Origin: JAAZVM01 sp041642635
GTDB lineage: Bacteria > Patescibacteriota > Gracilibacteria > BD1-5 > UBA6164
DNA length: 34,588 nt
Assembly (NCBI GenBank): GCA_041642635.1
Contig: JBEPWB010000008.1
Location: 1-34,588 of the forward strand
Reading direction: 5' to 3'
Each line of letters opens with the position of its first letter. The stretch's first letter is position 1. Position numbers and translations under genes: made by a program. Below the pieces are notes generated by a model. The model saw only the letters and a list, made by a program, of their open reading frames with translations, did not search any database and had not been told where the DNA came from. Positions 21,656-30,079 of this stretch are shown here, piece by piece.

Positions 21656-22147
21656 ATGTCTAAAAAAAATATATTTCTATTGGCAGCTTGATATTTTGCT
21701 GGGTGAATCATTTCTTCTATTTATTCTAAAAAAACTTCTACTACATTAAAAAAAGATTTAAAGTCAGCAAAAGAAAACTGAACTTGAAGTTTTAAGGTTT
21801 TAGTTGATAATTTTCTAGATACTCAAACAAATATGATTGATGATGTAAAAAAAGAAGTTTTTAGTGAAAAAAACAAAAAACTTTTTAATGAACATAAAGA
21901 AGAATTATTAGAAATTCTTGAATCTTATAAAGAAAAGGGTAATATTTTACTTGAAGAATTAAAAGTAAAATGAAAAGATTATGCTAATACAACTTCTGAA
22001 AAATTAGAAAAATTATATAATGAAAAAATAAAAGAAATCGAAGAACTTAGATGAGTTGCTCCTGAAAAAATGGATGAATTAAAAAGTAGACTTTTTGCTA
22101 ATTTTAAAGAATTAAAAGCAAAAATAAAATCAGATATTAAAAAATAA
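21656..22147 (+). CDS. YtxH-like membrane-anchored coiled-coil protein
   Basis: 163 aa, ATG 21656, TAA 22145. A short basic start precedes one hydrophobic segment (IFLLAAGYFAGGIISSIY, residues ~5-22), followed by an entirely charged, helical tail of Lys/Glu/Leu heptads to the end. This is the layout of YtxH/gas-vesicle-like small stress proteins: Gly-rich membrane anchor plus cytoplasmic or periplasmic coiled coil. The Gly residues in the anchor are mainly TGA. It is divergent from clpC and stops before a palindrome shared with the peroxiredoxin gene. The specific role is unknown. Confidence 0.75.
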
Positions 22148-22158
22148 TTTAATTATTT

Positions 22159-22200
22159 TAAAAATAAAAAGATAGATTTAAATCTATCTTTTTATTTTTA
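22159..22200. terminator. 42-bp perfect palindromic bidirectional terminator
   Basis: Perfect pairing of 22159-22179 with 22180-22200, between the convergent YtxH-like gene (stop 22145) and peroxiredoxin gene (stop beginning 22201, directly abutting). A-rich left end and T-rich right end suit both directions. Confidence 0.75.
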
Positions 22201-22818
22201 TTATTTTTCTAATTCTTCACCAACTTGACCAGAAATTTTTATTGAAGGATTAAGAGTTTTAGATCCAATCGCCCATTTTGCAGGACAAGCAGTTCCAGGA
22301 TTTTCTCTCATAAATTGTAATGCTTCAATTTTTCTAATTAATTCAGCACTATTTCTTCATAAAGGTCCACTAGTTACTTCAATACCTCTAATTATTCCTT
22401 CAGGATCAATTATGAAAGTACCTCTACCAGCTAAACCAGTTTCTTCGTCTAATAAATTGTAAATATCAGCAATTTCAGTAGTATGATCAGCTAACATTTT
22501 GTATGGGAAATTTTGCATTAATTTTTCATGTTTTACCCAAGCTCTATGAGAAAAAACAGTATCAGTTGAAGCAGCTAAAACTTCTACACCTAATTCTTTA
22601 AATTTTTCTTCTTCTTCAGCCATATCTTTTAATTCAGTAGGACAAACAAAAGTAAAATCAGCAGGGTAGTAGAATAACACTGACCATTTTCATTTTAAGT
22701 CTGATAGAGAAATTCTTTCTTCATCATCAGTTTTTGGGTTGTATAATGGTAAATCAAAGCTAGGAGCTTCGTTATCAATTTTTGCAATCATTGGGAATTC
22801 TAAATTTTCCATATTCAT
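22201..22818 (-). CDS. 2-Cys peroxiredoxin (AhpC/Prx1 type)
   Basis: 205 aa from ATG 22818; ATG 22812 two codons later is an equally plausible start. It reduces H2O2 and organic peroxides. The peroxidatic Cys59 lies in YPADFTFVCPTE and the resolving Cys178 in GTACPAKW; SHRAWVKH and GRGTFIIDPEG are also typical. C-terminal ..NPSIKISGQVGEELEK replaces the YF-tail of hyperoxidation-sensitive enzymes, so it is likely robust. Thirteen glycines are encoded by eleven GGT/GGA and only two TGA, the reverse of most neighbours. That may reflect high expression. A 16-bp palindrome 28 bases upstream may be its operator. Confidence 0.95.
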
Positions 22819-22845
22819 CAAATTTTTAAAAAGTAAACAAATATA

Positions 22846-22861
22846 TTACTTTATAAAGTAA
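22846..22861. promoter_or_regulatory. 16-bp perfect palindrome upstream of peroxiredoxin: candidate operator
   Basis: TTACTTTATAAAGTAA lies 28 bases before the ATG. On the bottom strand it overlaps the likely promoter (TTGCTT at 22866-22861). Fur/PerR-family operators are palindromes of similar size and composition, but this does not match the PerR consensus exactly. Assignment is inferential. Confidence 0.4.
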
Positions 22862-22901
22862 AGCAATATGTATACAGAATATTAAGAATAAAAAAAAAGT
22901 C

Positions 22902-22934
22902 AAACAAAAATGAGAATTATTCTCATTTTTGTTT
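22902..22934 (-). terminator. Terminator of the LCP-PBP operon
   Basis: A 15-bp perfect stem (22902-22916 with 22920-22934) with a 3-nt loop. On the bottom strand it is followed by a long T-run and lies four bases after the PBP stop at 22939. Confidence 0.7.
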
Positions 22935-22938
22935 TAAC

Positions 22939-25900
22939 TTATCTTGGTATTATCTCTAAATCAATACTTTCACTAGAAGTGTTTCAATATGCATCAGTAC
23001 TTTCTATTCTTATTAAATGTCTTCATATACCTAATTTGTTTTCATCGTTTATAGCTTGAGTTATTCTTCTTTGATTTCAAAAATCATATTCTTCTACTCA
23101 ATTTATAAATATTTTTGTTTTTACTCTAGATCTATCATTAACATCAAACCTAATATTAAAAAAATCAGGTTCATACAATGTTATACTTCTATTTTGAGGA
23201 TTTTCAATACTTATTATAGGGTTATCATTATCTGTAGCTCAAATAATTATATTTTTTGTTTCAGTATCAGAGTAATAATATTCATCTATTGCTTTTATTT
23301 GAACTGTTTGAGTAGTATTTCTGTATTTAGCTGCTATGAATAGATTTCAAGAATAAGATCACCTTGTTTTTCACTGCGTATCTATTGTAGTTATTAAATC
23401 ATCTCCAAAATATATTTCTATTAAATTAACTGGATTATTAGATGAATAAGCTAATTCAAAATAATTATCTCAAATAGAAAAGTTACCGTTATCTTGAATA
23501 TTTGAACTAACAACTAAATTTCAACTTATATTTGATCTTTCACATGTTTCTTCATTTACGGAAGTTACAAGGTTAGGTATATTTCAATATTTTTCTCTAG
23601 CTTGAGACGACTTTGCCCATTCTTGGACTGGTCATTCCCAGTTTTTTCTACTAGGAATCAATGATTTGAATTCTACTAATGTTACTTCTTTTATTGCTGA
23701 GTCTGGAGTATTCGGTCAGATTTGTCAGTTACAAAGTCTATCTACTCTAACTTTTTTAAAACTATTATCATAATCTGTAGGTGGATTGACAAATAAAGAT
23801 TTTGTTAATATATTTGAACCTACGTTATCAGGACTTGGTAACAATCAAGTTATTTCAGAAACACTTAATTCTTTAACACTACTTGGTCTTACCCAATCCT
23901 CTCTTGCTTTTTCTTTATGAGCAAACTCCATATATTCTTTCCACATAGAACCTGCGGCAACTAATCAACTTCAATTTTTCTTTAGTCTTTCTCAATTTGT
24001 ATTACCAGCCCAAGCAACAGTAGTTATTTGAGGAGTATATCAAGCAGTCCATAGATTTCAAGGATATATTTCTGTTCTACCGTTAATCAAATATTGCTTA
24101 TTTGAAGTTCAAGTTTTTGCAGAAACTTTTCTGTTTGACAGAGAAAGATAGTTATTCCATCATGCAGGACGAGTAGAAGTATCACTAAGCATTTCAGTTA
24201 TAATATAACTTTGAGCTTCATTTATTGTTTTTTCTCTATTTATTTCAGTTTTTTCTTCTATTATATTTCATTTTGTATCAACTATTTTTAAAATAGGGTT
24301 TATCTCTACTTTTTCTCATAAGTTAGCAAAAACACTATATGCAGTTGCTAATTCTAATGGAGTCATTTCTCAAGTTCATAATCATATTGATAATCAGTAA
24401 TCGACATTTTCGTTTAGTGATTCTGCTCATAATTTTTTCATAAAATTGACTATATTATCTTCTCATCAAGCTAAAGGAACCATTTTTATCGCTGGTATAT
24501 TTCTTGAATAATTTAATGCAGTAGTTAAATTCATTTTTCACATAAATTCTCAATCAAAATTTTGAGGTGAATAATCTCATGAAAAATTAGTTTCTAAATC
24601 ATAAACTGGAGTTTTAGTTCAGATTTTTGAATTATAAATTGCTAATGCATATACAAATGGTTTAAATGATGAACCAGGTTGTAGAGTTGAAGTTGTTACA
24701 TTTACTTGTCATTTATTTTCTTCATCAAAATAATCAACAGATCAAACCATAGCTAAAATATCTCAATTTTTATTATCTATACTAATGAGTGCTCAGTTTT
24801 TTGCATTGTAATTAGTTGTATTTTTTGCTACTTGATTTGTTACTATTTCTTCTGCTTTAGTTTGAAGGTTTGGGTCAAGGCTTGTGTGGATATCTAATCA
24901 TCAAATAGATAAAATATCATTTCCATATTTATTTTCTAAGTATTCTTTTATAAAGAATACAAAGTGAGGAGAATTTATTTCTTCAGTATTTTTATTAAAA
25001 ACAAAACCAATAGAATCTATCACGGCTTCTTTATATTCATCAAAGTTTATATATCCATCCTCTAACATTCTTCAAAGTATAAAATCTTTTCTTCAAGTTT
25101 GATATTCAATTTTTTGTCATTCTCAAAAACTTAATTGGATATTATTTAAAAACATTAATAAATCACTATACCTTAATGTAAGACATCAATCACTATCAAT
25201 ATTATAATTAGTTTTAAAAATATCATCATTAGCTCAACAAATAACTAATTCATCTGTTCATTCAATTCTATTTCATTTAAGTTTTTCCACTATTCAAGTA
25301 AATTGACTAACAATTTCTTCATTTTCTTCTTTTTCTAAATTGTTTATTATTCTAGTAACTTCTTCTGGATTTTCTTCATTAAAATAATATAAAAATCATA
25401 GAGTTCTGTCAGGATGATTATATGGAGAATAGTATGTTTGTCATTTAGGTAATGACGCTAATATTGAAGATTCTAAAATATTTAGTTCAGTAGCACTTTT
25501 ATCAAAATAAGTTTTTGCTGCTTCTTCTATTCAATAAGCATTATGACCAAAAGATATTTTATTTAAATATAATTCTAATATTTTCTCTTTTGATACTCAA
25601 GAAGTAAGCTTATATGCTAAATAAATTTCTTTTATTTTTCTTTCAACACTTCTTTCATTAGTAATTATTGTGTTTCTAATTAATTGTTGTGTTAGAGTAG
25701 ATGTTCATTCTACTTTTCAATCACTTTTTCAAGTTATAAAATATATTCATGCTCTCGCCAATCATATTATATCTATTCATGGGTTTTCCCAATATCTTTT
25801 ATCTTCTCAGGCAACTATAGCATTTACCATATTTTCTCATATTCTGTCGAAATTTACATAAGTTCTTTTTTCTGTAAAAAATTTATATAACTCTCCTCAT

Positions 25901-26145
25901 TCTCTATCATAAATAGTAGAAGATTCTTGGAGATCATAATTTTCTAATTCTGAAATACTAGGTAATTCTCTAATATATTTTGCATATAAAATTAATCACA
26001 TCAAAAAACTTAGCACTATAAAAAATAGTACTCAGTATATAAATATTCTTAAAAATCCTCAAGAACTTTTTTTCTTAGAATATTTAGGTTTTTTTGTATA
26101 ATTTCTTTTTAATTTTCTTTTTTTGATATTATTATTGATGTTCAT
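22939..26145 (-). CDS. Class A penicillin-binding protein (PBP1A-like) with C-terminal Ig-like extension
   Basis: 1068 aa, ATG 26145, TAA 22939. It polymerises and cross-links peptidoglycan outside the membrane. A basic cytoplasmic start and one membrane helix (~30-55) precede the GT51 domain with VAGEDKRYWENPGID (Glu114 catalytic), GTSTLTQQLIRN and KIKEIYLAYKL. The transpeptidase has Ser492-x-x-Lys495 in PGSSFKPF, a YSRN box and Lys677-Thr-Gly in SAKTGTSNK. The last ~300 residues are extra, ending in an Ig-like module (IFINGVEEYDFGNQRRI, RIESTDAYGNTSSES). The first GT motif has Asn where most family members have His (ED..F..H.G). It starts four bases after the LCP gene. Confidence 0.95.
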
Positions 26146-26149
26146 TATT

Positions 26150-27619
26150 CTAAAATTTAAATATAATATTATTTTTTGATAAATAATCTTGTCCAATTAT
26201 TATTTCTATTTTTGCTCAATTATCAGAGTATTTAGGAAATTCTGTTTCTATAAATTCTCAATTAAAAAAATTTTTTAATCATTGAATTGTGTCAGAATTT
26301 TCTTCAAGATTATTGTAATAAATTACTGATTTTTCATAGACTTCATTAGCATTTCAAATATAATTAGTATCTGGAAATTTAAAACCATATTTTTTTATGT
26401 CTTCGCTTAAATTTCAGGCTAAATTAGATTGTTTAGTTGAATTAAATATATTTAATTTTGCATTTTCTGCTTCTATTTTTGGAAAATTTAAAACTAAATT
26501 AGAATATTTTTTTGATAATTCATAATCAGATAAATTTCATCTTTGATTTCATTTTATTAATAAAACTGATTGTCAATTAAATAATTCTCTTTGGGGAGCA
26601 TATAATATTCATCATTTTGCACAAGCATTAGATCAATAAAAACAAGAGTCATTCATATTTGATGAAAAAATTTCTAAGTTTTCTTTAGAGTTTATCAAAT
26701 ATGCTAAGCTTATAATTTTTGTTAAACTAATATCAGTTTTTACATTTTGAGTAAAAACGTCATATAATTCTTTAATTTTTCAAGGAGAATTAAGAAAAAA
26801 GCTACCAGTTAATTTATCTTTTATTGCTGTTATTACTTTTTGTTGTCTTAGAGATCTATCAAAATCGCTTGTAGAATGTCTACTTCTAACATATTTTAAA
26901 GCATTTTCTCAACTAAATAGCCAAGTTCATTTTCTAAAAACTAAGGTTCTATATCAACCGCTTCAATCAGGATATTCGTAATCCACAAAGTTTTCTGGAA
27001 TTTCTAGAGTAACTCAACCAATAGTATCAATTAACTCTACAAATCAATTAAAGTCAATGTTTACATAATAATCAATTTTTTCTCCAGTGATTTCAGTAAT
27101 TTTTTCTTTTAAAATATTCATTCAGTAATCTACATTTTCTCACAAGTTAGAAAAATAAGAATAAACTCAATTTATTCTTCATTCTGTTAATCTTGTAGAA
27201 GGGTATTTTACATATAAATCTCTAGGAATAGATAAAATACTAACTACTTTTTTTTCTACATTTATTTTTGCTATCAAAATAGAGTCTGTAAGAGTTCATC
27301 CATCATGATTTTCTCATCATGCTCACGTAAGAAGTATATTTATATTTTCTTCTTTCTCTTTTTTATCATTTCATCAGAAAATAGCTGAAATTATTCCTCA
27401 AGTTTTTTCTTCTTCTTTTTCATCATTAGATCATGAAGTTGTTCAAGAATTAGAGGCTAGAGTTCATTCTTCGTCAATTTTTATTTTTATTAAGTTAATG
27501 TTATTGATAACATAAATAGCAAAAATAAATATGACTCAGATAGCTAAAATTGAAACAATATTCAGTATTTTTTTATTTGTTGAACTTTCTTTTTTTATTT
27601 TTTGTTTTTTGAAACTCAC
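26150..27619 (-). CDS. LytR-CpsA-Psr (LCP) family cell-wall glycopolymer ligase
   Basis: 489 aa; GTG at 27619 is the only start fitting between an upstream in-frame stop (27631-27629) and the membrane helix. LCP enzymes move polyprenyl-linked glycopolymers onto peptidoglycan. A basic tail and helix (ILNIVSILAIGVIFIFAIYV, ~18-37) lead to the LCP domain: NILLTGAGGENHDGG, TDSILIAKIN, SILSIPRDLYV (catalytic Arg), GRINGVYSYF, INGFVELID-like DFNGFVELIDTIGG and VRSRHSTSDFDRSLRQQ. The C-terminal ~100 residues resemble the LytR_C domain. A Glu/Lys/Ser linker follows the helix. Paired with the PBP gene four bases downstream, consistent with wall assembly in one operon. Confidence 0.9.
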
Positions 27620-27689
27620 TATTTTAAATTAAAAATAATATATAAGCTATATTCTATTCAAAAAATATTAATTTTCAATAAATTTTTCT

Positions 27690-27727
27690 AATAATAAAAA
27701 AGGCTAGTACTAGCCTTTTTTATTATT
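27690..27727. terminator. 38-bp perfect palindromic terminator overlapping the ybaB stop
   Basis: 27690-27708 pairs perfectly with 27709-27727, with a GC core (aggctagt/actagcct). The ybaB stop codon (27723-27725) is part of the right arm. The T-run on the bottom strand fits termination of ybaB ahead of the LCP gene. Confidence 0.72.
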
Positions 27728-28055
27728 TCATACCAGGTAAACCTCACATCATATCTCACATTCACATTTGTCCCATTACTCATTGCATTTTTTCAGCTGC
27801 AACTTCTTGAGATTTTTTTATTCATTTGTTTACAGCATCTGTAATTGTTTGTTCTAATTTTTCTTGTTGTTCTTTTGATAATCCAGAAATTAAATCATTT
27901 TTTTCAAATTCTGATTTTTCGATTTTCATTTCTCAATTAACAGTAATCACTAATCAATTAACTTCAGATTCTATATAAGTATTTTCAAGTTCTTTTTTTA
28001 CTTTCATAGCTTCTTGTTGTAGTTTCATTAATTCTCATGCTTTTGAAAAGTCCAT
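27723..28055 (-). CDS. ybaB: YbaB/EbfC nucleoid-associated protein
   Basis: 110 aa, ATG 28055, TAA 27723; family length 100-110. It is a dimeric DNA-binding protein often linked with recF/recR. The start ends in LMKLQQEAMKVKKELENTYI, followed by SEVNGLVITVNGEMKIEKSE, the family's two-strand core (V.G...V...G), then a long helix (DAVNKGIKKSQEVAAEKMQ). It ends in a Gly/Met-rich tail (MGQMGMGDMMGGLPGMK), also typical. Here it has no recR neighbour; it is divergent from the acidic coiled-coil gene. Confidence 0.93.
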
Positions 28056-28122
28056 TTTCTTTATATTTAAGTTTTAAAATTTGCCTTTGCATTATATTAA
28101 ATATTTTTTATTTATCAAATTT

Positions 28123-28149
28123 TTGCAATTATTTTTTAATTGTGATAAT
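28123..28149 (+). promoter_or_regulatory. Candidate promoter of the acidic coiled-coil gene
   Basis: TTGCAA (28123-28128), 15-base spacer, GATAAT (28144-28149) with an upstream TG in the extended -10 position (TGTGATAAT). The leader would be about 28 bases. Confidence 0.38.
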
Positions 28150-28183
28150 ATTTACTTATATATTAAAACTAAATAATATAAAA

Positions 28184-28924
28184 ATGGTAGTTACAGACAA
28201 AAAAAATGATGATGAATTGTTAATATTATCAGATGATACAGATAATGTTGAAGAATTACATTTTGATGAAAATCATGATAATGACTTAGATACAACAGAA
28301 TGATTTATTGATTTTTGATCAGATGAAAAAGACTCTAATGAAAAAGAGTCTAAAAAAGAAAGTTTAGACTTTCAAACTGTAGATAATTCAAATCAAGATA
28401 CAAATGAATTACTAGATTTTGATACTAGTGCTTTTGATATGTCTGATTCAAGTAATCAAAATCAAGAAAAAGATTCTGACTCAAAAAATAAATGAGAATC
28501 TGATTCTTTAGAATCAGAAAACTCTTCTGATGATTTAGATTTTTGAGGATTATCTCTTTGAGATGAATCTGATAATACTGAAGAACAAACTTTATGAACA
28601 GATGAAGAAGCTCCAAAAGAAGAAGAATCTTTAGAAGAAAATAAAGATTCTCTAGAAAATTTTTGAACAATGGAGCAAATTTTAGTAGAAGCAATTAAAA
28701 AGTTAGAGTCTAGAGAAAATCAAATAAAAGATTTGGTAGACTGAAGACAAAATGAAATTACTGAACTTAAAAAACAAATTTCTGATTTGGAGTCTAAAGT
28801 AGAATCTGAAAATATAGAAGTTAAAAAATTAAATACTGAAAAAGATTCTATAATAAAAAATAGAAAATCTTTAGAAAAGATGAAAGATAGTGAAAATTCA
28901 GAAGAAAACTGAACAAAAAAATAA
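28184..28924 (+). CDS. Highly acidic, disordered coiled-coil protein, unknown
   Basis: 246 aa, ATG 28184, TAA 28922. The first ~165 residues are almost entirely Asp, Glu, Ser, Asn and Leu with recurring short motifs of the type (L/I)DFG/DLDFGG (FIDFGSDE, LLDFDTS, DLDFGGLSLGDE), which look like degenerate repeats. The last ~80 (MEQILVEAIKKLESRENQIK onward) are a Lys/Glu heptad coiled coil. There is no signal peptide or membrane helix, so it is probably cytoplasmic. It stands alone between divergent ybaB and a terminator. Function unknown; such acidic scaffolds often bind partners through the short aromatic motifs, an inference only. Confidence 0.78.
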
Positions 28925-28945
28925 ACTAATTTTTCGCCTTAACCC

Positions 28946-28973
28946 AAAAAACATCAAATATTTGATGTTTTTT
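28946..28973 (+). terminator. Terminator of the acidic coiled-coil gene
   Basis: A 14-bp perfect stem centred at 28959/28960, followed on the top strand by a T-rich run, 21 bases after the stop. Confidence 0.7.
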
Positions 28974-28993
28974 TATTTTTCTTAAAAAATAAA

Positions 28994-29022
28994 AAATGAA
29001 CATAATTTAATTATGTTCATTT
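28994..29022 (-). terminator. Terminator overlapping the 52-aa gene stop
   Basis: Arms 28994-29007 and 29009-29022 pair perfectly around a single base. The stop codon of the small minus-strand gene (29007-29009) forms the tip. Downstream on the bottom strand is A/T-rich with a short T-run. Confidence 0.6.
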
Positions 29023-29165
29023 AATTTTTCTAATACTTCTGATAAAATATTTTTTCTTATAGGAACTACTTTTTTATCAGCTTCACTCATATCAGGAGCT
29101 TGCCTTTGTCTATTAATTATTTCTGACAAATCAAGCTCATTATTATTTTTATAATTATTTTTCAT
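29007..29165 (-). CDS. 52-aa conserved-looking small protein, unknown
   Basis: ATG 29165, TAA 29007. The protein is hydrophilic with two probable helices: ELDLSEIINRQRQ near the start and PIRKNILSEVLEKLNEHN at the end, joined by APDMSEADKKVV. It begins two bases after the stop of the 250-aa gene, so translation is coupled. There is no signal peptide and no recognised family. Support for its reality is the tight spacing, a sensible amino-acid composition and the terminator at its end. Confidence 0.6.
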   Translation of the reverse strand: MKNNYKNNNELDLSEIINRQRQAPDMSEADKKVVPIRKNILSEVLEKLNEHN

Positions 29166-29167
29166 TT

Positions 29168-29920
29168 TTATATTCTTAATAAATTATTTACTTTAAAGTT
29201 AGTATCATCTTTTACTTGTTGAATATTTTTTGTTTTTATTTCACTATATTTTTCAAGAGCGTCAATATATTCTCCTGACTCTACTCCTTCTAAATATTCT
29301 CAGAGTAATTCTGCCATAATTTTTGGAGAGAATTGCAATACATTTCTTTCTATTTTTCTTGTTGCTTTTATTTTTTCTTTTTTGTTAAATTCCATGCAAA
29401 TTGTTTCAGTTTTCTTTTTAGACTTTTCTACCAAATAATCTTCTCTGGCTGAAACTGCAATATCAATTCATAAATATTCATTTTTTCATTTTTCAGAAAT
29501 TTTTGCAATCAAATCTACTCATCAAAAAACATCATCGCTATCACTTGTAATAAAAACTTGAAGTCTAGAACTTCCGTGTTCTAATTTTTCTTGTAAAATT
29601 TTCCTCAAATGCTTAGAAACCAAATCTCTTCACATTATTTCAACCATATTTTTAAAAATATAATATGGATCACTTTTAAATTCTTCCAAAATTTTTCTCC
29701 TGTCAGCCTTTAAATTATAATCAGGAGAACTATAAGAATAATTGTTAAATTTATACCAACTGTAAATATTTCTTTCTTTATTGGTTAATTTTTCTCAGTT
29801 TTTTCATTTTACAATACAATTTTGCCATTTTTCAATATTTTCTTTTAATCATATATTTTTTTTGTTTAAATTATTCAAAAAACAAACATATCATTGATTT
29901 GAGTTTCTACTATTTTCCAT
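29168..29920 (-). CDS. Unknown protein, possible PD-(D/E)xK-like fold
   Basis: 250 aa, ATG 29920, TAA 29168. It is cytoplasmic (no signal or membrane segment), Lys/Glu-rich, with several helices. The segment DDVFGGVDLIAKI followed by NEYLGIDIAVS (~126-155) resembles the beta-hairpin core of PD-(D/E)xK enzymes (..D-x(n)-(D/E)-x-K), but the position expected to be Lys is Ala, so it may be inactive or unrelated. Residues ~195-225 (KATRKIERNVLQFSPKIMAE) are helical. It is followed without a gap by the 52-aa gene. I cannot name it; nuclease-like is a weak hypothesis. Confidence 0.6.
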
Positions 29921-30018
29921 AAATTATGATTATAAATTACGCTTAACTTATTTTATCTTATCATATTTTAGCTTTTTTTCCAATTATTTAGATTTTTATA
30001 AAAAAATAATATTTAATC

Positions 30019-30046
30019 TTGACTATTTGTTTAATTATTTTATAGT
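30019..30046 (+). promoter_or_regulatory. Promoter of the RNase J-like gene
   Basis: TTGACT (30019-30024), 16-base spacer, TATAGT (30041-30046), giving a leader of about 25 bases before ATG 30080. The best -35/-10 pair seen in the window. Confidence 0.55.
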
Positions 30047-30079
30047 TTATGTAATTGTATTTTGTTAATTTTTGTTTTT

